Shown piece by piece: positions 11,344 through 23,799 of a DNA stretch of 64,000 nt; the stretch's first letter is position 1, and every line of letters begins with the position of its first letter. The DNA is taken from NCBI GenBank assembly GCA_037954235.1, contig JBBMOA010000009.1:27046626-27110625 (forward strand), read 5' to 3'. The DNA comes from Aulostomus chinensis (lineage: Eukaryota > Chordata > Actinopteri > Syngnathiformes > Aulostomidae). The position numbers were made by a program, and so were the translations under genes. The notes beneath the pieces are model-generated. The model saw only the letters and a program-made list of their open reading frames with translations, made no database searches and had not been told where the DNA came from.

Positions 11344-14300
11344 TTGCTGTACAGGAGAACCACTGCCTGCGGATTAAGATCCTGGGGGACTGTTACTACT
11401 GTGTGTCAGGGCTGCCTGAGCCTCGGGCTGACCACGCCCACTGCTGTGTGGAGATGGGAGTGGACATGATTGAAGCCATCTCGTAAGTCACACACACTCT
11501 AACACACCGAATCACAAAGGAGAAGAACACACACACACGGAGTAATGTAGTGTTAAGGTTTCTTGCTTGGTTTGTGCATCTGCAGGCTGGTGAGAGAAGT
11601 GACGGGTGTTAATGTGAACATGCGAGTGGGCATCCACAGCGGGCGTGTTCACTGCGGGGTGCTGGGCCTGCGCAAGTGGCAGTTTGATGTGTGGTCCAAC
11701 GACGTGACGCTCGCCAACCAAATGGAAGCTGGAGGGAAGGCGGGGTAAGTCTCTGCACTCAGACCTGCTGCTGTGACATACACTCCTGTAGACCACTGAG
11801 GTTCTGACAAACTGTGTGCGTGCGTGCCTGCGTGCGTCTCTGTAGGCGCATCCACATCACCAAAGCCACTCTTCAGTATCTGAACGGGGACTATGAGGTG
11901 GAGCCTGGATTTGGAGGAGAGAGGAACGCCTACCTGAAGGAGAACAACATCGAAACATTTCTGGTGTTGGGCTGTAGCCAGAAAAGGGTCAGTATACAGT
12001 CAAAAACACACACACACACACACTCACACACGCATTGAGCACCTGCCGGATCTCTTCAGAACTTCACACAAGCGCCATATTTCACACTAACGATATAATA
12101 GCTTGTCAGCTGGCACAGAAGACCTCTAACACTTATTTCCTCACTCCCAGAAAGAGGAGAAAGCCATGATGGCCAAGATGCAGCGGGCACGTGCAAATTC
12201 TGCCGAGGGATTGATGCCCCGCTGGGTGCCCGACAGATCCTTCTCCAGGACCAAGGAGTCCAAAGTCTTCAGGCAGATGGTGAGATACACGGGGTCCTAG
12301 AACCACTCTGCTGAGGACGTGGCACCAGTTCTTCTTGTCTTGATCCAACACCCGGTGCCATCCTCTACACATCAGAAACAGCTTTTTTATTTATGTCCTC
12401 AAAGTAGCTGTTAATAGACATTTCTCTTATTTGCTCATTCAAGGGTCTTAATAGACTATATATATCTTCTCATAGACAAAAATCCTCCGATGGTTGGCCA
12501 GGCTAAGGGAAACTGTGGTATATGTGCAAATGTTTTTTTATGGATTTAAAAGATCTGGAGCCAAAGAACTCTCACCCAAACGCAGTTCAACTCACCTACT
12601 GTCAATAAGTGCACTACTGCTTTTATATTTATATGGTGTCTTTAGGTAAATTATATTAAAATATGTGTGGGACGCAAATGTTACTACTTTTGTTGACGCA
12701 TGCAGACGGGGGACTGTACAAGGTGAGAGAAACAAACATTTTCTTGAACAACAAAAGGATCTCTTGATGATTTGATGGATAAAAACATCTCAGACGTTAA
12801 ATGCTCACGCCTTATTGAACATTAGCAACACATTATTAGCTGACTCGATGTGGAGCATGATCTATTACTGTTGTGTTTCTAAAGCTGGACAAGCGATGCA
12901 CATACATTACTATTCTGATGTGTCACTGGCAGGAAACTAAGCACAATCATCCCTCCTTCATCTCAGTCAGTGGTAGAGCTGGATTAGTCCCTTTTATTAC
13001 TGTAACCTGTACAGTGGCTAACTAAAAAAGAGTCTTAAATAGAGCAAAAAGTGTGGAGTTATTTATTTGAAGGCATGACTGTATTATTTCCTTGGAAAAC
13101 TGATAAACATGTTATTTTTATGAGCAGAGATTATAGTTTTAAGGTGTTAAATCAATGCCAGGAATAGGTCTATAATCCCCATTACATCCTGATGTTCCCG
13201 TTAGCTTTTTGGAAGGTTTCTGTGCCATGTGAGCAAATGCACATGGTTCCCCTCACTCAACTTTCCAGACACATTTATCATTTCAGCAGCTGTGTGATCG
13301 CAGCAGGTGAGAAGCAAAGGGATATATCCTGAACTGAGTCAGTGGGCCAAAAAAACCTCCCTGATAACATCCAGAGATGTGACTTTGTAGAGCTCAGTGT
13401 AAACACACTGCCGCTGACTAAAGCCACGCAAATTGTTGCTTTTGCACTCTCTGCAGTTTTATTGTTATGAATCAGGTTCTGAAATGTGGAGAAAAAGGCT
13501 AAATCTCTGCAGGCAGCAGCAGAAGCAGCTCTACTGGCTGAAGAAGTAACCGCCTGCCTACATGCATCTCGTCATGTGCAGCGCTATATCATCCCCCCGC
13601 CTCACGTTTCCAGTTAAGCTCCCCCTGTTACGTTGCCAGTTTAAACGCCGGTTTTTGAGAACCAAAGAAGGTCAGTTGTAGTTCTTAAATATTTGGGGTT
13701 AAAGACCTGAATGAGGAGCCCTAAGGACCATGACAAATGTGAGAAGCTGCATTCATCCTGTCAATTGAAACAACGGTGAATTACAACTGGGCACCCAGGG
13801 ATTCCCAGCACATCATCTACGACTGAAGCTAATCTGATGAGGCTGCATCTCTCTTTCTCACTTCCTCTCTGGCTTTATCCAACAAGCCTCATTTCCTTTT
13901 CTTTTCTACATTATTTCCCTCTCCTTTTGTCCTCTCCATCTCAGAGGGTTTGAGCCCTAGGGGCAAAGTGGGTGTAATTTGAAGCCTCCAAGCATTAATT
14001 AAAACATCAGTCTGGCTCTCAGGGATTAGCTGTGCAGATGTCTGAGTCTGTCTCTTTTTCAGCTGTACTTTGGCAACATGATAATCTCTCTGTTTTCTCT
14101 CTTTGCTGCACCGTCCCTGCTTTTCACTCTCATTTTCACTCTCTCTGTTTTTGTTTTTCTCAGGGCATCGACGAAGCATCCAGCAAAGACAAGTGAGTGT
14201 TTTTGCCATGTTTCTGTTATTAGAGCGGCTTTTGTTATTAGCGGCTGACTGGCAGACTGTCACTGTAGCTGTCTAACTTTAGAGCCCACTGTTGGTTTTA

Positions 14301-17300
14301 TACAGTCAGATCCAACCCAGCACTAATACCATATTAGCTCTGAGTCATCGTGCCTGTCACAGCACAGGCCAACTCCCTCACACACATGCACGCACACGTG
14401 CACGCACACACACACACGCTCACACACACACACACACACACACGCGCGCGCGCGCACAAACACACACTGACCTATTGTTCCAACTGCATCCTAGCCGCTG
14501 TGCTCAGGAGGCCCTGAACCCAGAGGATGAGGTGGACGAATTTCTTGGACGGGCCATCGACGCACGCAGCATCGACCAGCTGAGGAAAGACCACGTCAAG
14601 AAATTTGTACTCACTTTTCAAACCGCCGACCTCGAGAAAAAGGTCAGTGTTCGCCATTTCTCATAAACTGAACTGAAGATTTAATTGAGCTGCAGAGCAA
14701 CAAATTTCCCCGTTGTGGGATCAATAAAGTTCTATCTAACTGATCGCTCATTGATTTTTCTCTTGTCAGTACTCCAAAAAGGTTGACGACCGTTTTGGAG
14801 GATATGTGGCCTGCACGCTCTTTGTTTTCTGTTGCATCTGTTTCATTCAGATGATCGTTTTCCCAAAGTAAGTATCTCCCTCCACCAAGTTCTTCTGAGT
14901 TATGGACAGGAAATGTGGTCTTGATGAGTTCATGCGGAGTTAATGAGAGTGAAACATCCTAACGAGCCTCTTCTCTTCTCTTCCGCAGTACGGCACTTAT
15001 GGCCGGCCTGTACATTAGCGTCTTCATCATCCTCACCAACATGCTCTTCATCTGTGCCATCTACTCCTGCATCAAAGTAAGAACAAAGGTCTCCACCACT
15101 AGAATGATTCCTGGTGCAGATAAGTCATTATCGCATGTCTTCAGCTGGCATCACTAATTGTATTAACTCTCTCTTATCTTCTTGCTGCCTGTTTGTAAGC
15201 TCTTCCCAGCTGCCTTGCAGACAATAACCAAGAAAATAGTCCAGTCTCGTGCAAACAGCACACTGGTGGGCGTCTTCACCATCCTCCTCCTCTTCATCTC
15301 CTCCTTTGCTAACATGGTACGGACTACAGCTTGGGCTGTTTCAAGTTGTCTCTCACAAGAAATATTAGGAATGCCCCAGTTTAAGATGTTTTCTGTCTTT
15401 CTTTTAGTCGATCAGATTTTCAAGACATTTAAGTAATCTAGTGCAATCTTGGTGTTTTTAAAATTAGACCAGTTTGCTCAAGGGGGCACTTAAATTAGCA
15501 TTTGAGCTATAATTAATTCCAATCTGTCACTGTGACAGATTGGGGCGTAGAAGTGGGTCTATTTTAACCATTAGATTTCGTTTTTTTACGATTTAGTATT
15601 GTGTATGTATTGAAGGAACAGTTGGATATTTCAGGAAATCTGCTTTCTTGCCTTGATTGTTTGATGAGATTTATATGACTTTTATGCCTGTGTGCTCATT
15701 GTGATGCTGTGCCAGGAGACCGTTTGTTTTTAGCTTAGCGTAAAGGCTGGAATCGGGGGGGGAAACAGCTAGCCTGGCTTTGTCCACAAGTAACAAAATC
15801 CGCCTACGAGCACCTCTAAAGCTCATGGATTAATGCATCATCCAAGCTTGTGTTTTCCTGGAGTCTCTGCTGGTTGCCAAGCAACCCCACAGTGACAACA
15901 GGACTCCAGGATGTCATTGCGTCTGGTCAAGATAATGTCTGACTCATAACCTTGTTTAAAATAAAACTTGTGCATCTCCCCCTGGCTCTCACACCCTCTC
16001 TGGCTGACTGCGCCCTCCTGCTCCGACAGTTTACCTGCAGCAGAGAGAAGCTGAACGACTGCGTGACCAACAAGCTGAACACATCCATGACACCCTCTCT
16101 GTGTGTGCTGCACAATCTGACCAAGACAGCACAGGATGGTTTGACTCTTTGTTCCAGCCAGGCCATGCCCTGCCATTTCCCTGAGGTCAGTTCCATAACA
16201 TCTGAGGGTGTGTGGCTGTTTGTGGTATCTGCACAAATGTAACTGAGTTCTGGTGTGCATAGAAAATATATTTGACTTAACCCACCTCTTCCTCCTCCTC
16301 CTCCTCCTCTGTCTCTTCTCTGCTGCAGTATTTCAGCTACAGCGTACTGCTGACCCTGCTGGCCTGCTCTGTGTTCCTCCACATCAGCAGCATAGGGAAG
16401 CTGGCTCTGATGCTGTTCATCCAGCTCACCTTCCTGCTGCTGGTGGAGTGGCCTCAGGTTGTCCTGTTTGACAACGCAGACAAGCTGGTCACTGCTATCA
16501 CCCTGTGAGTAACCTGCCAGACAAAACACACGCAAATGCATACAGTCTTTCCCAACGGCTAGCCTGAATAGTCCAGCCTCTGTGTCACAATGCTGTGGTC
16601 CTGATTGGACTTGGTCTACTTTTCCATGATAAGGTTTAGATTGTAAAATCCCTACATTTCTCATGTCCTCTTTTATGTTTCCCCCAGACAATTACCACCT
16701 TTTAATGACTCCCTACAACAGTAAGTTTTATTATTCTCTGTAGCGTACAGCTTTAATGTAGCTCACTGACTCATGTGGGTCGTTGACTTTATCTTGCGGA
16801 TTTTTCCAGGATTGGTTTGAATGGAACAGCAGAACAGTGGTAAGAGGGATCCACATGCTGTGAGCTTGTTTTTTCAGACATATTTCACTCCCTTACAAGT
16901 CACAAATTGATGAGTTTGGTCTTTTGTCAGCCTGCACAGGGTGACCAAGGTACCCCTAAAGGTCATGACCCCTGTGATTCTGACCGTGTTTGTTCTGGCG
17001 CTGTACTTGCACGGCCAGCAGGTGGAGTCAACCGCGCGCCTCGACTTCCTCTGGAAGCTGCAGGTAAACAAAACGAACTGGAAATGAACATTTATGTGAA
17101 TATCACTGCAGTCAGCTGACAGTGAGTGACCACACCACCCCCAACCCCCCAGGCAACAGAGGAGAAGGAGGAGATGGAGGAGCTGCAGGCATACAACCGC
17201 CGCCTGCTCCACAATATCCTGCCAAAGGATGTAGCAGCTCACTTTCTGGCACGAGAGCGGCGGAATGACGAGTTGTACTACCAGTCATGTGAGTGTGTCG

Positions 17301-19311
17301 CTGTCATGTTTGCCTCCATCAGCAACTTTTCGGAGTTTTATGTGGAGCTGGAGGCGAACAACGAGGGAGTGGAGTGTCTCCGGCTGCTCAATGAGATCAT
17401 TGCTGATTTTGACGAGGTGAGAAGAGAGGAAAAAATGTTAAATCAGCTTCGGAAATGATCATTGGATAAATTGTGTCAGACGTTATTTGTTTTATACAGC
17501 CTACGGTCCCCTTCTGCCGCTAGCGAGCTGAAGTGCTGCTTCTATTTGTCTCATTTCCTTTTCTTGTACATATTTGATTACTTGTCTCCAGATCATCAGC
17601 GAGGAAAGGTTCCGTCAGCTGGAGAAAATCAAGACCATCGGTTCCACCTACATGGCAGCCTCGGGCCTCAATGACTCAACCTACGACAGAGAGGGTCGTT
17701 CACACATCCTGGCTCTGGCTGACTACGCTATGAGGCTCAGGGAGCAGATGAAATACATCAATGAGCACTCCTTCAACAACTTCCAGATGAAGATAGGTAA
17801 GGCTGGAGGTCACAGAGACCGGTCGGGAAACATTACCTGATCACACTGCTCAGATTGGCATTTGTTTATGAAAACCTTTTCTTGGTCACAAGGGAACAAA
17901 TGCAATCTACTCCCGTCGAAACAGCACTGTAATTGAGTTAAAATGATGTAGCTAATAAGATGTAACACAGGCAGGTGGTTTGTTCTCAGGGCTGAACATG
18001 GGGCCAGTGGTTGCCGGGGTGATTGGAGCCAGGAAACCCCAGTATGACATCTGGGGGAATACAGTCAACGTGGCCAGCCGGATGGACAGCACAGGGGTAC
18101 CAGACTACATCCAGGTAGCTCTTAGCTCTCAGTAAACGCTCCCCACCAAAATAAAATAGTTTGCAGTTTAAGTTGTTTTTAGGTCAAGCTACAATTGTCT
18201 GCAAAGATCTGACTACAGAACACAAGGGTTGCAACAACTTTAAGCTTTCTTGATCAGTCAATTAAAAAAATGTTGCTTTATGAAACAAATTCTGCAGCAC
18301 AGAAGTTCTGTTTTGTGATATTTGAAATAGACCGGGGCCGTTTGCTGTGCTCGGCGTGAAAGTATCAGCGCTGATACCATCTTTAGTACGAGTTACTGGG
18401 CTGCAAAGTGGCACAAATCAGAAGGAAACTGTCCCTCAGCTGCAGGATCAAGGGTTCATAGATCTGCTCGACAGAAGTGCTCTTGAGCAAGAATCCTTGT
18501 TCGCATAGGCTGTTAGTTGAAACTGTGCTCTACTGTCTCTCTGGAGAGGAAGAAGTCTAAATTTAAATTCCCTTTAGAGGCCACATTATAATCTTCAGGA
18601 GGGAGTTCGCAGCTGTAGCTGCTCCTCAGAGAGGCCGTTTGATTGTCACAGTCTTCTTCAGCGTTCATGGAGGTCACATGAAATCCCTAAATCAGGCGCA
18701 TGAAAGACTCCTGTTAGAGAAATGCTGCCATCTCTTGCCCACTTTGTGTTACTGCAAGTGATGATGCTCTGATGATGCTCTGCAGTTCGCCTGATGAATG
18801 AGTTTCAGTTAAAAATATCTCATTCTTATTTGTCTGCAGATTTCGTTTTACTTTTTTACCTTTTCAAATATCAAAAAAACTAATTACCAAATAATATCTA
18901 ACGTTTAGTTTTTTTTTCTAAATGACAGTTCTGTCTAAACACAGGTGGACTACACACCTGTCTTTTTCTTGAATAAATGACTGGAATGATTCTTGACATT
19001 CTAGCTTATAAATCTGTTGAATTGAGGAGTTGAAGTCATGGACGGCTTCAGGCTGAATAACTGATTCAGTAGCTGATTGCAACTTGATTGAAAGCTACAG
19101 AACAGTCAGAAATAAGCCATCTTTCTGGGACGGGTTGAGTGTCTCGACAGTGTGGTTGTTAAATGTCCGTGTCCCCTCTTAGGTGACCACAGACTTGTAC
19201 CACGTATTGGTCAGCAACGGATACCAGCTGGACTGTCGAGGTCTTGTCAAGGTGAAGGGGAAGGGAGAAATGACCACTTACTTCCTCACCAGCGGCCCCC
19301 AGAGGAGTTAA
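7836..19311 (+). CDS. adcy6: Adenylate cyclase type 6 (partial, 5' exon off the window)
   Basis: Membrane enzyme that makes cyclic AMP from ATP under G-protein control. Exons: 7836-7985, 8336-8457, 10896-11007, 11355-11482, 11586-11744, 11846-11987, 12151-12279, 14164-14192, 14495-14642, 14770-14867, 14989-15076, 15200-15316, 16030-16185, 16329-16504, 16688-16720, 16810-16839, 16931-17063, 17153-17416, 17592-17796, 17990-18114, 19183-19311. They join in phase to 890 residues. The order is: end of membrane segment 6 (FLCTNMIGICTHYPAE), first cyclase domain with metal-binding ILFADIEGFTSLAS and ILGDCYYCVSG, linker, second membrane cluster (exons 14770-16504), then the second cyclase domain with NTVNVASRMDSTG and the end KVKGKGEMTTYFL. 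The linker GLMPRWVPDRSFSRTK matches type 6 rather than type 5. Mammalian type 6 is about 1168 residues, so roughly 280 N-terminal residues lie upstream. PDYIQ replaces the PDRIQ usual in mammals. Which teleost copy (a or b) this is cannot be told. Confidence 0.95.
8279..8333 (+). repeat. CT microsatellite serving as the pyrimidine tract of an acceptor
   Basis: A nearly pure CT run ends directly in the CAG of the adcy6 acceptor at 8335. It is the only polypyrimidine tract that this exon has. Confidence 0.9.
8462..8524 (+). repeat. CA then CT compound microsatellite just after a donor
   Basis: About twenty CA units begin four bases after the GT of the donor at 8458. About eleven CT units follow. 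Confidence 0.9.
9150..9353 (+). repeat. SINE family B with inverted body
   Basis: The first 75 bases are the family B head in plus orientation (GGTGGCACAGTGGTTAGCAC). From about 9222 the sequence matches the family B body in minus orientation (GGGTCACCAGTCCGTGGCAG, then CAACCATTGGCTCTCACAGT), ending in ATACATGCAAACTCCC. The copy therefore carries an internal inversion and a deletion. Confidence 0.7.
9354..10895. other. Right part of adcy6 intron 8458-10895
   Basis: No exon, hairpin or further repeat of note is seen. The 3' end has a C-rich tract (10853-10880) before the acceptor TCCAG at 10895. Confidence 0.5.
11109..11138 (+). repeat. GT run followed by 18 G
   Basis: A short GT repeat passes into an uninterrupted run of 18 guanines at 11121-11138 inside an adcy6 intron. 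Confidence 0.9.
11265..11341 (+). repeat. TG microsatellite abutting an adcy6 acceptor
   Basis: About 38 uninterrupted TG units end 13 bases before the acceptor at 11354. Only TCCTTGCTGTACAG separates repeat and exon. Confidence 0.95.
12280..14163. other. adcy6 intron, nothing recognised
   Basis: This 1.9 kb intron precedes the 29-base exon at 14164. No element, RNA gene or second reading frame is supported. The last 250 bases are pyrimidine-rich. Confidence 0.5.
14376..14468 (+). repeat. CA-rich microsatellite
   Basis: A CA run interrupted by GC steps (CACGCGCGCGCG near 14440) lies about 26 bases before the acceptor of the adcy6 exon at 14495. Confidence 0.85.
15317..16029. other. adcy6 intron, nothing recognised
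   Basis: The intron separates the membrane-segment exon 15200-15316 from the extracellular-loop exon 16030-16185. No repeat or RNA structure stands out. Confidence 0.5.
18115..19182. other. Last adcy6 intron, nothing recognised
   Basis: AT-leaning sequence with no supported exon or element. A GATGATGCTCT duplication at about 18760-18782 is the only local repeat noticed. Confidence 0.5.
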
Positions 19312-19632
19312 CGACAGACCAGCCGCCGGCAGCGTGATGGGGACCGCGGAGAGACTGAGCGGTCGGCCCGGCGATGAGCGCTGACGCACGTTGCGAACGC
19401 GCTGGGGACAGAGGAGGCCGACAGACGAGCTCAGCCTGTCTGGATCTTGTCACATGTACACCTGTAAGGACATTGTTTGAAGCCCCCCCCCCCCCAGCTG
19501 CTCCAGAGATCACGAAGCCCAGTTGCCTTAGAACGGAAGTAGCTATGCTTGTGTTTTTGAGCAATAGTATTTCACCTGGAGTCGTTATTTATTTTTGTGC
19601 GGATGGATTTTTGTGATGAACTACAAAAGAAG

Positions 19633-19633
<1 letters not shown>

Positions 19634-19689
<56 letters not shown>

Positions 19690-19703
19690 ATATATATATA
19701 TAT

Positions 19704-19750
<47 letters not shown>
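19634..19750 (+). repeat. Compound TC, TA and TG microsatellite
   Basis: About 25 TC units (to 19683) are followed by two TA blocks (to about 19736) and a short TG run. In RNA, the TA blocks are self-complementary. Confidence 0.9.
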
Positions 19751-19752
<2 letters not shown>

Positions 19753-20946
19753 AAAGAAAAAAACTATCTTACTAAAAAGCAAATATGCAAGGAGAACATG
19801 AAGGATGAACATGACCAAAGAACAAATGTTTGATATGAATCACACTGAAGATTCTGCTCCGCACAGTAATCTTAATACTCTTAACGATCTTTTGACAGTC
19901 AAGGCCACGGTAACGTCACTGTTGGCAGGGACGGACGCGCATTTTGTGCTGGACTAATTCATGAAGGAGAACATGCACACAGGGCCTTCTTTGTTCCTTC
20001 CAGCCTGCGATTCGCCACAGTGGGGACACGAAGCTGTTTGTGGTTCACTGATATTGATGACCTGCTTTCTGCAATGTATTTTTGGTTCCAAACAAGATGT
20101 CTGACACGAAGGAAAAAAAGAAGTTGCATTACTGTCGCGGTACTGAGGAGAGATTGTCAAACATTTTATAGAAGTGTGTGTGTGTGCGTGTGTGTATGTG
20201 AGTACCGTGTGTATGGCTGTGACCATACGTACCTGAATGCTGATCTTTACCTATAAAGGGGCATACTGTAACTTTTCACTGTGAGGTTTTTATGATACTG
20301 TATGATGATGCTTTCTTGCCAAACTGGTTGCTGCAAAGCATGTTTTATATTATTCCAGAGTTGTGTGTCCATTCCTGATTTTCTTGTGTCAGATGATCAT
20401 TTGAAGTGAATTTTGCGCCTTTTATTGGACTTTGACTGAGTTCATTCCAAACTAAAAAGCCTATGAAAGAGTTTGGATTTGTGTTTCAACGTGTGGTCGA
20501 GTTTCCTGAAGGCTTCAGACTCGACCGTACGCAGGAAGTCTCCTCCTGCTCACATGTTTTGCCTTGAGATTACGTGGTTCCAAGGTCCTCCATGGGCTAA
20601 TATTCACAACTTAACAGTATTTGACTCAATCTGGTTGTCTTCGACAGCTGGAGGCTTGTAACCCCCTCCCACCCCCCAAATAGTCACATGAATGTATGTA
20701 ATAATGAATATCTTTGTCCACAGTGAAACTACTGCAGAAGTAAAACCACTTTGAGAGAGGAGGGGTCTCCTCGTACCAGGGGTCAAATTAACTGGGCTTC
20801 ATTTTTTTGCTGAAAAGTGAAGGTGTGTTTTTATATCTAATGCACCAGGTGTTCATAAGCTCACTCTTCTGTGTGAGCTGGAAGAATTCTGCCTTAACGG
20901 GCTGCGAAAGAAACCCTCACTATCGCCTTTTCCTCTGTGTCCTTCA

Positions 20947-20952
20947 AATAAA
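20947..20952 (+). terminator. adcy6: Poly(A) signal, adcy6
   Basis: Canonical AATAAA about 1.6 kb after the stop codon. The assignment is by position. Confidence 0.5.
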
Positions 20953-22526
20953 AGGTCAACCAACAATCGTGAAATGATTGACTTGATTCTTTTCTCTTGG
21001 AGAGTTAATAAACCTCGTTTTTGCTCTTGATGTACCTCTACAGTCGAGATGAAATTCAGAAACGACTCTTAAATGCTTTGTATTGAATTGGGAACAGTCA
21101 TTTCTGGTATTTCTGCTCCAGCAACTTACTTTTTTTCTGTTGTTTTTTTTTTTTGAAAGAAAACAACAGCCCTGGTAGATGCCAAGCTCAGAGCCAAGCT
21201 CAGAAACCCCCCGCTGAGCTCGTGTGTGCTCGTGATGAATAAGAAACAAGCAAAAATGTTAATGATTTAAAAAAAAAAGAATATATTTATCTTAAGAACA
21301 AGCCCCTTTATATTACCGACCTGTAGCATGTTTACATCTTAGCTTTCATTCTATTCTGCGGAAGCTGAGATCGATCATGTGTGCAGTGACCGTTCGTTAG
21401 TGTTCTCCCCAGATCACAAGCTAACACCCCCCCCCATGTGACTGGTTAATCAGCTCGTTATCTCTAAAACAAGATGAGTTAACCTGTCGTCATGAGAAAA
21501 CTTGCAAGAGTTAACTCGTCATGTTGATAACATGACATCATCATCACATCTCCCCCCCCCCAGCAGACCTGAGACTTGTGTACATGACAGGTCTTTGCAG
21601 TGCTGCTCTGTTTGTTTGCCTCACCTGAGATGTCAATCAACAGCCTGCAATCAAGGTCTCCCCCTGGGACGGTAACGTGAGAAACACCCTCGTCTCCTTT
21701 TTCTGAATAAATCAGTCTACGGTTTCAAGAGGGCGATACAGGAGAGTATTTAATTGCTTGCGCATGAATAATGAATTTCTGTTGAGGTAATGGCAGTGTT
21801 GACACAGAGCTCCATGCTGAACATTAATTAAGCGACATAAATTCCTCTTAATCCCTGATGTAAAAGCACTACTGTTACTATAACAGGCTGGAGGTAGACA
21901 CACTCGTGAAGGAAATATATCCTCTTGTTTTGTGCGCTCATGCATCACTGACCACTTTATTAGGAACACCTGTAATGCAGCCCATTCTATTTCTGCCAAG
22001 CTTACAAAATTCCAGTTTTATTTAGTTCTGAGGGTGGTGCAATAATCCAAAACTTAAAGCACTGAAAATTCATAACAAATCAGCTGCATGTGCTAAGACT
22101 TTATAACTTCAACTCAAATGTAATGTAATGCAATGTAACTGCTTTGAATGAGCCAAAACTTTCTCATGCTTCGATCCAGCAGCAGGTTTGGAAGTCCTTC
22201 ACTCCCTTTTCCCTCCAAATCTGTAAAAACAGGATTTTTTTTTTCTTGCATTTGCTTCTGTTGACACCAAACTACTTCAACTGCATCTTCAGACGTTCCT
22301 CCATAAATGTTCAGATTGTTTTATTCAGCAAAAATTTGGCCCTAAGTGTATTAAAATGTAAATTAAACAACACTTTGAAACAGCATCTGTTAATCCACAC
22401 AAAATAAATCTCCAATATGGACAAAATAAACACTGCTAATTTCATGGTAGATGTGAAGTGAAAGACTAAAGAATTTTATCTCAGAAATGTAACTATTTTT
22501 TTTTAAATCAAAATGCTTGGAATTCT
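20953..22526. other. Intergenic DNA, nothing recognised
   Basis: No exon of adcy6 or galnt6 and no repeat family is recognised. Short poly(A), poly(T) and poly(C) runs occur, for example near 21140, 21265 and 21425. Confidence 0.45.
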
Positions 22527-22825
22527 GTGGTGCAGTGGTCAGCATGTGAGTCTCCATGTTCTCCCTGTTCCTGCTGGGTTCTCTCTGGTACTCCAGCTTC
22601 CTCCACAGTCCAAAGACATCAAGAGGGGACCAGGTTAATCCAGACTCTAAATTGACCGTAGGCGTGGCTGGGAGAGCCAATGGTTGTCTGTCTCTATGTG
22701 TTGGCCCTGCCATGGACTGGTGACCTGTCCAGAGTGAACCCCGCCTCTCACCCAAAGGCTGCTGGGATAGGCTCCACCCTGTGACCCTTAACAGGATAAG
22801 CAGAAGAAAATGGATGGATGGATGG
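22527..22825 (+). repeat. tRNA-headed SINE, family B
   Basis: It runs from GTGGTGCAGTGGTCAGCATG through TCCTCCACAGTCCAAAGACA and GCCATGGACTGGTGACCTGT to a tail of ATGGATGGATGG. It lacks part of the tRNA-like head present at 5847. Orientation is opposite to the copy at 5481. Confidence 0.8.
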
Positions 22826-23780
22826 AATTCTGTTCTCAAGCACACCAGTTCTCCGTGTTCTCAGAATCAGACACCCAGTTAAAATATGTTGTAACATGTA
22901 ACATAACTACTTTACCCACAATCCCTCAGTTCTCCACCCTAGCTGACACAGCTGGACATTCACGGTCACGGTCACAGTCGACTGTCATTTAGCTCATGAG
23001 GCAGAACGACCGTCTGGTAATCAGAAGATCTGCACTTCAAAACTCTGCTCCTGCAGGTCTCTGTCACCTGATTAATGCAGACAGGGACTTCCCTCAGCGA
23101 TCACCGTCAGTCTGCATTCTTTCACCACTTGCTTCTGTGTGTGTGTGTCTGTCTGTCTGTCTCTCCTGTTTCCTTGAATATTAACGTTTTTGTGTCTCTG
23201 TTAATTTACATAATAAGTCGTCATGTTGAGGTTAATTCTCAGGTCTGCCCTGAGTGAGTCAGAGCCTCCTGACTCGTTCCTGACGCTCTCATTATATATG
23301 GTGTTTGGTGATAAAGCGAGAGGATGTGGCTGAAGCACCATGCTAGATGTGACACCCCTCCGTAAACGGAGAGATCGATTGAATTGTTAGAAAAACCCAG
23401 AGTGTCCACTTCAGCCCCACAGGAACCTCCAAACTCACAGTTAAATGAAAACCTCTCTGACAGACTAAAAAGTGAACATTGTTATCTTTGTAAAGGCAGA
23501 ATTAACAGCTGAACTATGAGATCAGATTGTTCAAGTGTACCTAAGGAAGTGGCTGCAGTGTGTGTGTGTGTGTGTGTTAATGTAATATTTATCTTTGGTC
23601 GTTTTAAAACATATATTTTGTTTGACTTGTGGGTGGAGGGTATAAACTGTTTCAATATGCACACGGATGACGGTGACCTTGGCGGTCATAGGTCACTAAC
23701 ACCTCACATTAACGCCATATCAAAGGAACAACTTGAGAAAACATCAGCAAGGACAGACCTGAAAATGTGCCGGTGGTCTT

Positions 23781-23799
23781 AGGTCAAAGGTCAAGGTCA
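23781..23799 (+). promoter_or_regulatory. Triple AGGTCA half-sites (DR1 plus DR0)
   Basis: Three AGGTCA hexamers lie at 23781, 23788 and 23794. The first pair has the one-base spacing of a DR1 element bound by HNF4 and RXR/PPAR receptors. The second pair overlaps as TCAAGGTCA, a monomeric receptor type. The motifs are seen directly. Function is unknown, and similar runs occur in fish repeats. Confidence 0.35.

Larger units (their letters stand above)
19312..20952 (+). other. adcy6: adcy6 3' untranslated region (predicted)
   Basis: It follows the TAA at 19309 and runs to the first well-formed AATAAA at 20947. It contains a C-rich run near 19484-19495 and the compound TC/TA microsatellite at 19634. 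The extent is inferred from the signal only. Confidence 0.55.

Noticed and set aside
11266..11486. Cys-Val repeat proteins
   Set aside because: They are translations of the TG microsatellite. The same applies to Leu-Ser, His-Thr and Tyr-Ile frames at 19597 and 14292.
15927..16691. An open frame of 254 codons on the minus strand
   Set aside because: It runs antisense across two adcy6 exons and their introns, and resembles no protein family. The sense strand explains the sequence.
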